A stretch of DNA of 47,449 nt from Roseovarius azorensis (GCF_900109455.1 NZ_FOAG01000018.1:1-47449); one strand, 5' to 3'; positions 15,965 to 25,321 are shown, counted from the first letter of the stretch. Notes: generated by a model from the sequence alone, not told the origin. Translations and numbers: made by a program.

Positions 15965-15990
15965 TCCTACCACCCCAGCCAACACCACCT
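15965..15990 (+). repeat. attR: right attachment repeat of the island
   Basis: Exact 26-bp copy of 8771-8796 in direct orientation. The bases on both sides differ from attL, so the identity is limited to the crossover segment. The roughly 240 bp before it (15722-15964) hold no gene. Confidence 0.93.
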
Positions 15991-16196
15991 AAGTAATTGA
16001 TATAATGCACGTTATGCAAGATTGTCGCGTGTTTCCCGGCCAAATCAGAGGTGTCCTGTTACCCCAGACACCAAGATCGCAGGCAGTCTGCCCATTTCCT
16101 TCAAAAGTCTGGAATCGCAATTTCCACGGTAGCAGTTTGGCGATAGATGCTGGGTGGAGTGTTTTCTCAATGGCTTAGAGGCGCCCGCTCGACGGC

Positions 16197-16960
16197 TCAG
16201 AGTGTCTTGAACAGGTCCCGTTGCTTGTCCCAAAGCGGAGTGAATGCATGGGATTTCAGCCACTGGGAACTGAGTCCCACAGGCTGTGTGCCTTCCCAGA
16301 CATTCCGGATGATGTCGGGAGCCAGAAACGCCAGTTCGACAAGCTGCTGAATGCGCCGTTTTGAGGCCCCTTCACCTTCCGCGATGTCCGCGTAAGTCTT
16401 GCCGGATCGGATCATGTCAAAGTACCGATGCGCCAGGGCAATGTTCCGGAACAGGGTCTCATCGCGTGGACCCGTGCCATCGGCCAGGACCAGCCTTGTT
16501 TCAACGCCACGCTTCCGATGCCTGAAGTCAGACAAAGCTCAGGTGGTCTTCAGAGATGCGCGCGGGTTCGACGGTCAGGCATTCAGCGATCGCTTTCGTG
16601 GCGATCGAGATCTGGATCTTCCCCGGCGCGATCTGCACTTTCTCGATCAGGCGCAGAAGCGCGCTGATGCCTGGTTGATCCTCGGCGTGGCTTTCACCAG
16701 CGATCAGCGCTGTAATTCGTTGCGTAATGTCTGCGGTCTCCTCCGTGCTGGCAGAGCCGACGATACTGGCCTTGATCGACGGAACACTGAGATGCCGTCC
16801 GACGAGATCAGCAACCAGGGTCTCCAGCTCTGGTGCGGGCAAACGCCAGCCACCGGGATCCTTCGGGCCAGAGCTGCGGATCAGACGATGGGATACATAG
16901 TAACGCAGCCTGCGCCCCTTCGCTCCGCCACTTGCCCTCGCGAAAGCGTTCTCCCGATCC
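16197..16960 (-). pseudogene. Large serine recombinase, 3' remnant with frameshift
   Basis: Reading the minus strand from about 16960 gives RYYVSHRLIRSSG and GGWRLPAPELE, typical of the zinc-ribbon-to-tail part of large serine recombinases, then a coiled segment to ISEDHLSF. After a frame change near 16530 it continues RHRKRGVETRLVLAD, YADIAEGEGASKRRIQQLVE and LAFLAPDII to a stop. The N-terminal catalytic resolvase domain is absent. A homologous fragment lies at 18782-18949. It is a dead element next to the tRNA-Gln island, showing repeated insertion here. Confidence 0.8.
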
Positions 16961-17204
16961 GGCTGCGGCCGGATTTTTCCGTTGTTTTCGAGGGTTATGC
17001 GGGTGGGGCTGTTAACCGGGCTACGCCCCGAAGGACGCGCATGCGTTCTCTCCGAGCCGATATTCTCCGGACCTGTTAACCGCGCACGGTCCGGTTAAGC
17101 CGATCAAGGCCCTGATAATGAAGGGTTTTGATCCACAGATCATTCGCGACCGTTGTGGAAGCTGTATCCATGCCGCAGGGAACTGGTATCGAACTCTGTG
17201 ATGG
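16961..17204. other. Gap between recombinase and helicase remnants
   Basis: No gene is seen. The minus frame of the recombinase remnant runs on through TRITLENNGKIRPQPDREN, which is not recombinase-like and probably marks a junction of unrelated fragments. Confidence 0.4.
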
Positions 17205-18781
17205 TTAGGGCAAGTAATCGAATGCGTCCGCGCTTTCATACAGAGCCCTGATGGTTGTCGCGGCAGAAACCGACGCGCGCGTCGCGGCTTCCTTCAGGTC
17301 CAGAACACGGAACTTGTCGCCGATCTTCGCAACGGCCTCGATCCGACGATACTGGTCGCCGAAGCGTTCTGCGTACTGCGCCAACCCCTTGAGCTTCGGC
17401 ATCGCGTCGCCGAACTGAATGCCGTGCGGATCGACGATATCGGCGGCGACGGTCCCATCGTCCTGCTGAACGAAAAAAACAAAGTCGGGCCTGACGATCC
17501 TTGGTTCGCCCCCCTCCTCGTAAATGATGCCAAGCGAGTCCTGGCTGGCGCGCGACGGGTTCCGGTACCACGCGACGGCTCCCGCCCGCGCGAGTTCGGA
17601 CTTCACGACTTCACCTTCCCAGGAATTGAAGTCCTCGGGGAACATCCCATGCTCATCGCACAGCATGTGCCGCTCGAACGATGGCAGCGGAGTCTCTGAG
17701 CCGTTCGCCTCCCGGATCGTCGTCGGCTGCATCCAAGACGTCGGTCGAGCCAAGTCCACATCCATGGGGTTCGCGCTCATCTCTCGAATCTGGCGATACA
17801 CGTCCTGACGCTCGTCGGAGAGGTTCTTGATGTCGACCCGGAAGCGAGTAAGCCATTGGTTCGCGAGTTTCTCGGCCTCAGCCTCAAGTGTCTCTCGGAT
17901 GCCGGGAACTAAGCCCAGAGCGCCAATCGTGACGTGCGCATCGATGAGAGCGGCTTCCATGTCGTCCGCATCGCCTTCGTTCCGCGCTAGGTAGTCGCTG
18001 TACGACGTGGCGAGATCCGGACTGATCGCACGACCCGCCCTGCGATATGCGTCTTCGATCACGGCGTAGTCCGCTTCCTCGAGAAAGTCGTCGAACGACA
18101 TGCCGCCGCCTTTCAGGTCGGCCTTCAGGCTCTTGCCTTCGACTGTCAGGACCGATTTGCGGGCAGTCTCGATTTCTGCCTTGTAGCGCGCTCTGGCGCC
18201 ATCGAGCACCTTGTGCATTTCCGCATGGCAGCCTTGCCAGCGTCCTCGAGCAGGCCATCGACGGCCAGCTCATGCGCGAGCGAAGTCAGTCTCTTGACTG
18301 GACGGGCATGCCGCTTTGGCAGGGATTGGGACGGCAGCGAGAGCAGCTTGTCCCACACCGCCTCCGGGATCGAAGGATTAGGCTTCAACTCGACGGGGTT
18401 GATAAGCACGCGGCGACCCGGCAGATCGTCGCCACCGTCCCCACCGGACATCAGCGCCTTTGCGACATCCTTGACCGAGGCTTCGTCGAAGAATGGTAGC
18501 AAACAATCGACCGAGTTCAATCGCTCATTGCCCGGGATCCGCCGCGCCAGTGGTGTGCGCACCATGCGCCCCAGTAGCTGCGTGATGTGCGTCTTGTCCC
18601 GAGCGGGCCGGAACGACACCATGACTTCGGCACGCGGACAATCTCAACCCGTGCTGATGGCGTCCTTCGCGATCAGGATCCGGACCCACGTCGATTCCTG
18701 AACACGTTCGGGCGAGATGTAGGGCACGGTGTGGCTGCCGAAGGTCTGAGTGGAGTGTTCCCCGAACACATGCGCAACCGC
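17205..18781 (-). pseudogene. Type III restriction/DEAD-box-like helicase, C-terminal remnant (stop plus frameshift)
   Basis: Read on the minus strand the product runs VAHVFGEHSTQTFGS, VPYISPERVQ and WVRILIAKDAISTG. It then meets a TGA (18644-18646) where a Trp is expected (STGWDCPRAEVM is the family motif). It continues through helicase motif VI, THITQLLGRMVRTPLARR. Near 18221 one base is missing: the product shifts from AAMRK to a frame starting EMHKVLDGARARYKAEI. The C-terminal 330 residues are then open to DAFDYLP. The N-terminal ATPase part is gone. It probably came from a restriction or defence system now inactive. Confidence 0.8.
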
Positions 18782-18949
18782 ATGCGCCCGCGCGATGTTC
18801 CGGATGAGCGTTTCGTCCCGGCCGGCGGGAGCATCGGCGAGAACGATCTTCGTTTCGACTCCGCGCTTGCGGTGTTGGAAGGGATGGCCGGAGACGAGCC
18901 TGTCAGCATTAATGAGGTCGGGATCGACAGCGAACCGCCTGCGCCGCAC
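18782..18949 (-). pseudogene. Serine recombinase fragment fused in frame to the helicase remnant
   Basis: The minus strand reads HPFQHRKRGVETKIVLADAP and AGRDETLIRNIARAH, closely matching the tail of the recombinase at 16197-16535 (RHRKRGVETRLVLAD, RDETLFRNIALAH). It then passes directly into helicase sequence. It begins two bases from the argE stop codon. The chimeric join shows recombination or deletion between elements. Confidence 0.7.
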
Positions 18950-18950
18950 G

Positions 18951-20087
18951 TCAGCTCAGCCTGTCGAGTAGCCGCATCAGCATCGCGTCACAGGCGGAGA
19001 GCTGGTCGGTTGTGATATACTCATCCGCCTTGTGACCCTGCCCTTCCATCCACCCCGGCCCGCAGACCACTGTAGGTATCCCCAAGGCATCGAAGAACCC
19101 GGCCTCGGTTCCAAATGTCGCCTTGGTGATTTCATCCATGCATGTGAGCGCCTGCACCATTTTCACCAGGCTCGCATCCGCTGCAGTGTCGAGGCCCGGA
19201 TAGGCTGTCAGCCGCTCTATCAGTAGCTGCGACTCGGACCCATGTTCCCTGGCAATGCGCGCGGCGATCGTTTCGACCTTTCGCAAGATATCTTCCGGCG
19301 CATCCGACGCCAGATGGCGCAACTCAAAGTTGATCACAGCACGGTCCGGCACGATGTTTAGCGCGGATCCACCGCGCAGCGTGCCGACATGCACCGTGCT
19401 GTAAGGAACGTCATAACCCGGATCCCGCGCGCCGTTGTCACGCAGCCAGTCCTGAAGCGCCCGCAAGGACTGCACGAAATCGGTGGCAAGATAGAGCGCG
19501 TTGACAAACCGCGGGGCCAGCGCCGAATGGCCCGAAACGCCATGGCAGACCGCCCGCAAGGCGACCTTGCCCTTATGGCCGATGGCCACCCGCATCTGCG
19601 TCGGTTCGCCGACGATGCAGGCGCGGGGTAACCCGATGGCGGGATGCAGCATGTCGATCATGCGCGACATGCCGACGCAGCCCACCTCCTCATCATAGGA
19701 AATCGCCAGTTTAAGCGGCTCTTTCAACGGCAGGCACGCAGCCCGGTCCGCAGCGGTCAGCATAGAGGCCAGAAACCCCTTCATGTCGGTGGTGCCGCGA
19801 CCGTAGAGCCGCTCGCCCTCGCGCGTCAGGCGAAACGGATCCCGGGACCATGTCTGCCCTTCCACCGGCACCACATCCGTATGCGCCGAGAGCATGATTC
19901 CGGCTCCCACAGGCCCAAGCGCCGCGAATAATCCCGCCTTCTCGCCATCCGGATCAATCACGCGCGTCACCGCAAAACCGCGCGCCTTCAGAAAATCCTC
20001 GGCATAGGCGATCAAGGCAAGGTTGGACCGCGCGCTGACCGTGTCGAATGCGACCAGCCGGTCGAGGATTTCGAGCGTCCCGTTCAC
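18951..20087 (-). CDS. argE: ArgE-like M20 deacylase (acetylornithine deacetylase family)
   Basis: This 378-residue cytoplasmic zinc hydrolase removes an acyl group from an amino acid. The M20 metal motifs are present: LSAHTDVVPVEG, GRGTTDMKGF and YDEEVGCVG. A dimerisation domain follows, with GHKGKVALRAVCHGVSGHSA, and a final His in GQGHKADEYI. It matches ArgE length and motifs, but its setting next to RidA, DUF1028 and a flavin oxidoreductase remnant suggests a catabolic N-acyl substrate rather than arginine synthesis. The start is GTG, overlapping the stop of the upstream remnant (GTGA). It ends two bases before the recombinase/helicase debris. Confidence 0.82.
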   Translation of the reverse strand: MNGTLEILDRLVAFDTVSARSNLALIAYAEDFLKARGFAVTRVIDPDGEKAGLFAALGPVGAGIMLSAHTDVVPVEGQTWSRDPFRLTREGERLYGRGTTDMKGFLASMLTAADRAACLPLKEPLKLAISYDEEVGCVGMSRMIDMLHPAIGLPRACIVGEPTQMRVAIGHKGKVALRAVCHGVSGHSALAPRFVNALYLATDFVQSLRALQDWLRDNGARDPGYDVPYSTVHVGTLRGGSALNIVPDRAVINFELRHLASDAPEDILRKVETIAARIAREHGSESQLLIERLTAYPGLDTAADASLVKMVQALTCMDEITKATFGTEAGFFDALGIPTVVCGPGWMEGQGHKADEYITTDQLSACDAMLMRLLDRLS

Positions 20088-20541
20088 CCCTCCGCAAGCC
20101 CCGCAATCTCACGCCGGAAGTGCATTGCATCGCCCAACGGTACGGCGTCGAACGCGCGCGGCCTCCTGTCCGACGGACCCCGAGCCCGCGACCGGCACAG
20201 TGGAACTGTCACCCTTGGCATTCATCTTTCCCACATCCGCGCCGGCATCGGAATATCCTTGTTCCTCACAGGCACCGTTCGATGAAAGGAGTTATCTCCG
20301 AGGTATGGTGCATTTCGCACGGCTCGGTAAAGATCACGCCCCAACCGTACTCGGATTTTATCTCGCGCATCGCCACTGCAGCCGAGGGATGGCGATAGCC
20401 GTCACCATTGCAATGCGGCACCTGATAAAGGCGGTTCCTGGCGGTGACCAGGCCGGCTTGCGGCCGCTCGAACAGGATACCATAGCGAGGATCGCGCAAT
20501 TCTTGCTCCGTCTCCGAGTGTTTCTTCCTGAGCATAGACAA
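20084..20541 (-). pseudogene. NADH:flavin oxidoreductase (dimethylglycine/TMA dehydrogenase-like) remnant
   Basis: The N-terminal part reads DPRYGILFERPQAGLVTARN, then RLYQVPHCNGDGYRHPSA and EITPFIER, the start of old-yellow-enzyme-type demethylases. The frame then breaks: a shifted frame continues DIPMPARMWER. The last piece, FDAVPLGDAMHFRREIAGLA, ends in a TGA overlapping the argE start. Most of the gene, including the FeS and second nucleotide domains, is deleted. The C-terminal piece shows this gene was once translationally coupled to argE; whether it belongs to the same protein as the N-terminal piece is unclear. Confidence 0.7.
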
Positions 20542-20609
20542 CCTGGGACAAACCGAAAGCCTTACCTGTGAAAGCGTTGATTAGGACCGCGCTAAGCCAT
20601 GCGCGTGAG

Positions 20610-21545
20610 TCAGACCAGAGCTTCGCCTCCGATACGATTGAGACGGCCACTACGCACAAGCTCCTTGCCATACTCGATAAAGGCGCGCACCGCGTTCGAA
20701 CGGTCTGCGTCTTGCGCCGTCAGGAGCCCCATGCGCATGGGTCGCACAAGCCCGCTGATCGGCACGCAGCGGATCGGGTTTCCATCCGGTGAGATTTCGC
20801 TGAAGGGGCGGACATTGGCGATCGAATAGCCGAAATCATTTGCCACGAGGCTGCGCATCACCGCCATGTCGCGGGTGCGTTCCGCGATAATCGGCTTGAC
20901 CCCCAGGGCATCGAAGAAAGAGAGGAAATAATCGGCGCTCAGTGGCAGATCGAGTAACACCATCGGATGATCCTTCAATTCGTCGATGCTGACCTTTTCG
21001 CGATCTGCAAGCGGATGCCCGGTCCCCATCAGAGCGAATGGCGGCAACCTGAGCAACGCCGTGAACTGCAAGTCTGCCGGGACATCAAGATCGTAGGTCA
21101 GTGCCACGTCAATCTCGGAACGGCGCAGGGCGCTGAATAACTCTACCTGATTCAGTTCCGACTGGCGAATGCGCACATCGGGATATTGCGCCTCGAACCC
21201 GCGCCGCAATGTCGGCAGCACGAGTTGTGCAAAAGTCAGCAGGCAGCCCACAGAGAACGGCCCCCGGACAAGACCGGAAATATCACCTGCGATGTCCATG
21301 AGTGCCCCCGCCTCGCGCAGCGCGCGCCGGGCCTGTTCCATCATCAGCCGCCCGCCTTGCGTTAACGATAGCCCGTGCGCGTGCTGGCGCACAAAGAGCG
21401 GCAGGCCGAACTCCTTTTCCAACTGTGCGATCGCCGCAGAAATCGACGGAGACGAGACGTTGATGCGCTCGGATGCGCGCGCGATACTGCCGGTCTCGCC
21501 GACCGCCACGAAGTATTCCAGCTGTCTGAGGGTATACCTCAGCAT
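20610..21545 (-). CDS. LysR-family transcriptional regulator
   Basis: This 311-residue regulator has an N-terminal winged helix (YTLRQLEYFVAVGETGSIAR, VSSPSISAAIAQLEKEFGLP) and a C-terminal periplasmic-binding-like effector domain with LVRGPFSVGCLLTFAQLVLP. The ATG at 21545 has AGGGA seven bases upstream and is preferred to a TTG at 21575. It is 81 bp downstream of DUF1028 and in the same direction as ridA and argE. It most likely responds to the substrate of this locus and acts on the divergent ridA/FMO promoter, which contains palindromic sites. Confidence 0.9.
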   Translation of the reverse strand: MLRYTLRQLEYFVAVGETGSIARASERINVSSPSISAAIAQLEKEFGLPLFVRQHAHGLSLTQGGRLMMEQARRALREAGALMDIAGDISGLVRGPFSVGCLLTFAQLVLPTLRRGFEAQYPDVRIRQSELNQVELFSALRRSEIDVALTYDLDVPADLQFTALLRLPPFALMGTGHPLADREKVSIDELKDHPMVLLDLPLSADYFLSFFDALGVKPIIAERTRDMAVMRSLVANDFGYSIANVRPFSEISPDGNPIRCVPISGLVRPMRMGLLTAQDADRSNAVRAFIEYGKELVRSGRLNRIGGEALV

Positions 21546-21626
21546 ATTTCGTCCCTGATCCGAACCATTGTTCAAGCTTTGTATCTGATCCTTATGGTTT
21601 TCAAGACCAGGACGGTCGTGGCAATG

Positions 21627-22301
21627 TTACGGGTCGCCGGGAACGCCATATTTTGGCGCCGCGGTCGGATCGAGGGCGCGTTGGATATAGGCATCAAGTT
21701 GTGGTTTATAGACCTCCCAAACGGTCGCCACCGCCTCTATCGGGCACTCCCTGGTCCAGTCGCAGCGCAGATCGGCCACCGGCCAGGCAACCTTGTCCAC
21801 CAGAATGAGACCCGCCGAATGCACCGGCCCCGCCTCGCCTCCGGCTGCAAGCCCCGCGCGCAACGCTGCAATCAACCGGTCACCGAGATGCCCGCGCGCG
21901 GCAAGAAAACCCTGCACGATGGCCAGAGGCACGCCGACATTTTCCAGAAGGTTGCCACCCGAGGCCACATTTTCGGCCTGCGCCTGCGTCCAGATACCAA
22001 GGCTTCTGGATCCCGAGTGGACCGCCGTCCGCCCCGCCCCATCCACCGCAAGCACTTGCCGGTAATCGATGAATGTCCCACGCTGCCGGACCTCGGAAAC
22101 GGCTTCTGGAGCGGACATCCCCGCCGCCATCAGATCAAGTGTCAGGGGACCAAGCGCGGGATCAGTCACATTCTGCGACGCCACAGCGCCCACACCCGCT
22201 CGCGCAAATGAACAGCGGGCGGCCACAGCCGGTGAAGATGACGAAATCGCCACCCCGAACATACCCGTTTCGGCGCAGCGGGCCACCAGCGAAAATGTCA
22301 T
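21627..22301 (-). CDS. DUF1028 domain protein (putative Ntn-hydrolase)
   Basis: This 224-residue protein starts MTFSLVARCAETGMFGVAIS and has SSSPAVAARCSFARAGVGAV and QNVTDPALGPLTLDLMAAG, all characteristic of DUF1028. The fold resembles N-terminal-nucleophile hydrolases, but the reaction is not established. The ATG at 22301 overlaps the ridA stop (ATGA) and has GAGG upstream. DUF1028 proteins often sit with RidA, amidohydrolases or peptidases, which suggests amide or peptide-like substrates. Confidence 0.85.
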   Translation of the reverse strand: MTFSLVARCAETGMFGVAISSSSPAVAARCSFARAGVGAVASQNVTDPALGPLTLDLMAAGMSAPEAVSEVRQRGTFIDYRQVLAVDGAGRTAVHSGSRSLGIWTQAQAENVASGGNLLENVGVPLAIVQGFLAARGHLGDRLIAALRAGLAAGGEAGPVHSAGLILVDKVAWPVADLRCDWTRECPIEAVATVWEVYKPQLDAYIQRALDPTAAPKYGVPGDP

Positions 22302-22726
22302 GACGTTGCCTCGTCTGGGATCACTGCCGTGGCGTCGATCTCGACCAGCCATTCGGGACGCGCCAACGCCTGCACCACCAGCCCGGTCGACACCGGATGC
22401 ACGCCCCGGATATATTCCCCCATTGTGCGATAAACCGCCTCACGGTGGCGCATGTCGGTGATATAGACCACCACCTTGACCAGATGTTCCATCCGGCCGC
22501 CCGCCTCTTCGATCAGTTGACGGATGTTCTGCATCACCTTGTGGGTCTGCTCAACCGGGTCGTGGCTGTCGATGTTGCGCGCATCCTCCAGGTTCTGAGG
22601 ACATTGACCGCGCAGCCACACGATCCGACCACCGGTGGTAATCACGGCTTGGCACAGATCGTTGTCGAGGTTCTGTTCCGGATAAGTGTCGCGGGTGTTG
22701 AAGCTGCGGATGCGCTGGTGTGCCAT
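22298..22726 (-). CDS. RidA/YjgF/RutC-family protein
   Basis: This 142-residue protein has the family core: PVEQTHKVMQNIRQLIEEAG, LVKVVVYITDMRHREAVY and the C-terminal RPEWLVEIDATAV with the conserved Arg that binds the carboxylate of imine intermediates. RidA proteins hydrolyse reactive enamine/imines made by amino-acid enzymes or, as RutC, act in catabolic pathways. It is the first gene of the minus-strand unit ridA-DUF1028-lysR-(oxidoreductase remnant)-argE and diverges from the monooxygenase gene. Confidence 0.9.
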   Translation of the reverse strand: MAHQRIRSFNTRDTYPEQNLDNDLCQAVITTGGRIVWLRGQCPQNLEDARNIDSHDPVEQTHKVMQNIRQLIEEAGGRMEHLVKVVVYITDMRHREAVYRTMGEYIRGVHPVSTGLVVQALARPEWLVEIDATAVIPDEATS

Positions 22727-22820
22727 ATGTGACTCCTCGGTTGGGGCTGCACCAGCAGGGTTTCACATGCGGGTGCGAGACGGAAAAGAACGCACTGCCT
22801 CACCAGCGGTTAGGGGCGTC

Positions 22821-22874
22821 CTAAGCGGGCTTAGCAAAAACCCAAGCAAGGCTTCACGAAAACATGGTTTTTGC
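22821..22874. promoter_or_regulatory. Nested palindromes in the ridA/FMO divergent promoter
   Basis: CTAAGC-GG-GCTTAG is a perfect 14-bp palindrome (22821-22834). It runs into GCAAAAACC (22834-22842), whose inverse GGTTTTTGC is at 22866-22874. Both arms carry a GCTT box. These are candidate sites for the LysR regulator. Confidence 0.55.
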
Positions 22875-22926
22875 AAGCCTGACGTATCCCTAAACTCTGT
22901 CGAAACGCACTCGAGAGGAACAATCC

Positions 22927-24192
22927 ATGCAAAAGTTTGACACGGTGGTGATCGGCGGCGGACAGGCGGGCATCGCCATGAGCGAGCACTTGGGCAACCA
23001 CGGGATCGATCACGTTGTTCTGGAACGCAGCCGTATTGCCGAGCGCTGGCGATCTGAGCGATGGGACTCGCTGGTGGCGAACGGCCCGGCTTGGCATGAT
23101 CGCTTTCCCAATCTCGAATTCCATTGTGACGCAGAAACATTTGTACCCAAGGAAAGCGTCGCCGATTATTTCGTGTCCTATGCGGCAAAGATCGGTGCGC
23201 CGGTCCGCTGTGGCGTCGAGGTGCGCGAAGTAAGGCCACTCAAGGGACGAGCCGGTTTTCATCTGGAAACCTCCGATGGTGCGATGGAGGCCCTGAATGT
23301 GGTGGCCGCGACCGGACCGTTCCAGCGTCCCGTGATCCCGTCCATCGTCCCCGCCGATACGGATCTCATGCAGATCCACTCCAATGCCTATCGTAATCCC
23401 GAACAGTTGCCCCAAGGCGCCGTTCTGGTGGTGGGTGCCGGTTCGTCCGGGGCGCAGATCGCCGAAGAACTGATGCATGCCGGTCGCAAGGTCTATCTGT
23501 CCGTCGGTCCCCATGATCGCCCGCCGCGCCGGTATCGCGGGCGCGACAATGTCTGGTGGCTGGGCGTTCTGGGCAAATGGAACGCCGACTCGCCCGGTCC
23601 CGGCACCGAACATGTGACCATCGCCGTCAGTGGTGCCGCAGGTGGCAAGACGGTGGATTTCCGTCGGCTGGCTCATCAGGGCATGACGCTGCTCGGCCGG
23701 ACCGAGACCTTCGCGAACGGCGTACTCCGCTTCGCATCTGATCTGGCCGAGAACCTGCTCAATGGCGATGCGAATTACCTATCCGTGCTGGACGAGGCCG
23801 ACGCCTATATCGCGCGCAACGGTCTTGACCTGCCCGAAGAGCCGATAGCCCGCGTGCTCCCCGAAGATCCGGACTGCGTAACCAATCCGGTGCTGGAACT
23901 GGACGTCGCTACGACCGAAATCACCTCGATCATTTGGGCCACAGGCTATGCGCTCGATTATGGCTGGCTCAAAGTTGATACGTTTAACGACATCGGTCGC
24001 CCCCTCCACCAGCGCGGCGTCTCGCAAGAACCGGGCATCTATTTTCTGGGCCTGCCATGGCAGTCACGGCGCGGCTCGTCGTTTATCTGGGGGGTTTGGC
24101 ACGACGCAAAATTCATCGCGGATCAGATCGCGATCCAGTACAACTACATGACCTATCACGAAACGGCGCAACCTGTCCCAGAAAGGGCATGA
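22927..24192 (+). CDS. Flavin-containing monooxygenase-like NAD(P)/FAD oxidoreductase
   Basis: This 421-residue two-dinucleotide-binding flavoprotein has the FAD motif VVIGGGQAGIAMSEHL at the N-terminus, the ERWRSERWDSL segment, and the NAD(P)H motif VLVVGAGSSGAQIAEEL near residue 170. The C-terminal ATGYALDYGWL and FLGLPWQSRRGSSF segments are as in FMO/CzcO-type enzymes. It would oxygenate an N, S or ketone substrate. GAGAGGAACAATCC precedes the ATG. It diverges from ridA and precedes a Liv-type importer, suggesting it acts on the imported compound; the substrate is unknown. Confidence 0.85.
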   Translation: MQKFDTVVIGGGQAGIAMSEHLGNHGIDHVVLERSRIAERWRSERWDSLVANGPAWHDRFPNLEFHCDAETFVPKESVADYFVSYAAKIGAPVRCGVEVREVRPLKGRAGFHLETSDGAMEALNVVAATGPFQRPVIPSIVPADTDLMQIHSNAYRNPEQLPQGAVLVVGAGSSGAQIAEELMHAGRKVYLSVGPHDRPPRRYRGRDNVWWLGVLGKWNADSPGPGTEHVTIAVSGAAGGKTVDFRRLAHQGMTLLGRTETFANGVLRFASDLAENLLNGDANYLSVLDEADAYIARNGLDLPEEPIARVLPEDPDCVTNPVLELDVATTEITSIIWATGYALDYGWLKVDTFNDIGRPLHQRGVSQEPGIYFLGLPWQSRRGSSFIWGVWHDAKFIADQIAIQYNYMTYHETAQPVPERA

Positions 24193-24571
24193 CCAGCGCA
24201 TCTTTGAACTGGACGTCAGAGATCCGCTGCACCGAACCGGGTTCACATCTCCCTGCTCCTGATCGGCTGCGACACGCGATAAATATCCGCTACCGACAGG
24301 CAGCACCAAGGTCCGTCAGACATCGGCAGACGGCTCCAACCGGACCGGCGCGACCATGACGATCGGTTTGACAGCCTCCGGGTGGAATCGGCTTGCGGTA
24401 TTACGTCAAACGTCTCGTCCGCTCCGACATACCGAGACGCGGATGGCTCACCGATCTGCCGTTGACACTCTCCCGGGTGGGAAATAACGTCTGTGATAGA
24501 AACCATAAAGTCTGATGAGGGGCCTTGCAGATGCTCTGGGCGATCATCCAACCGAATGTGATGAACTTTAC
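24193..24571. promoter_or_regulatory. Gap upstream of the Liv importer with a candidate promoter
   Basis: No gene is seen in 379 bp. TTGACA (24462-24467) and TAACGT (24485-24490) with a 17-bp spacer form a plausible sigma-70 promoter, about 80 bp before the first importer gene. Confidence 0.5.
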
Positions 24572-25321
24572 ATGAGTATCGTGTTGAAAGCTGAGGGCCT
24601 GACCAAGGAGTTCAAGGGCTTTGTCGCTGTCAACAAGGTCGATCTGGAGGTTGAAAAGGGAACGATTCATGCGCTCATCGGCCCCAATGGCGCAGGCAAG
24701 ACGACCTTTTTCAACCTGCTGACCAAGTTTCTGCAGCCGACGGCAGGGCGGATCACCTATCAGGAGCGTGATATCACCGGAATGTCGCCCGCCGGGATTG
24801 CGCAACTGGGGATGGTGAGATCATTCCAGATCTCGGCGGTGTTCAGTGATCTGACCGTTCTTGAGAACGTGCGTATCGCCCTGCAGCGCAAACGGGGCGA
24901 GAGTTTCGATTTCTGGCGCTCGGAAAAGATCCTGTCGCGGTTCGATGACGATGCCCATGGCTATATCGAGGATGTCGGACTCGGCGAATTCATCAACCAC
25001 CGTGCCGGCGAACTGTCATATGGCCGGAAGCGGGCGCTGGAGATCGCGACGACGCTGGCGCTCGATCCCGGAATGCTTCTGTTGGACGAACCTATGGCCG
25101 GCATGGCTCAGCAGGACGTAGAGCGCATTTCAGCGCTGATCCGCAGAATTGCCAAGAACCGCACCGTGTTGATGGTCGAGCATAATCTGTCGGTCGTGGC
25201 GGATCTTTCAGACCGGATCACCGTGCTTGCGCGCGGCGAGGTTCTGGCAGAGGGCGACTATGCGGCCATATCGAGATCACCGGCGGTGATCGAAGCATAC
25301 ATTGGAACCGGGGATGAGTGA
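24572..25321 (+). CDS. livG: Liv-type ABC transporter ATP-binding protein (LivG-like)
   Basis: This 249-residue ATPase has Walker A GPNGAGKTT, the signature LSYGRKRALEIA, Walker B MLLLDEPMAG and the H-loop VEHNLSVV. It powers a hydrophobic-amino-acid-uptake (HAAT) type importer with LivF, LivH and LivM. The ATG at 24572 starts the conserved SIVLKAEGLTKEFKGF; an upstream in-frame ATG at 24515 adds 19 unlikely residues. Neither has a strong ribosome site. It overlaps livF by 8 bp. Confidence 0.88.
   Translation: MSIVLKAEGLTKEFKGFVAVNKVDLEVEKGTIHALIGPNGAGKTTFFNLLTKFLQPTAGRITYQERDITGMSPAGIAQLGMVRSFQISAVFSDLTVLENVRIALQRKRGESFDFWRSEKILSRFDDDAHGYIEDVGLGEFINHRAGELSYGRKRALEIATTLALDPGMLLLDEPMAGMAQQDVERISALIRRIAKNRTVLMVEHNLSVVADLSDRITVLARGEVLAEGDYAAISRSPAVIEAYIGTGDE

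Larger units (their letters stand above)
8771..15990. mobile_element. 7.2-kb integrative island at tRNA-Gln
   Basis: The element is bounded by exact 26-bp direct repeats, one inside tRNA-Gln. It encodes a complete tyrosine recombinase (10686-11972), six small proteins, about 0.9 kb of repeat-rich non-coding DNA at its left end, and two larger cargo genes: a secreted ClpP-fold/PAN protein and a HEPN-motif protein. No replication, conjugation or phage structural gene is visible, so it is either a minimal island or depends on a helper. The cargo at 13.0-15.7 kb looks lower in GC than the chromosome around it. Confidence 0.9.
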
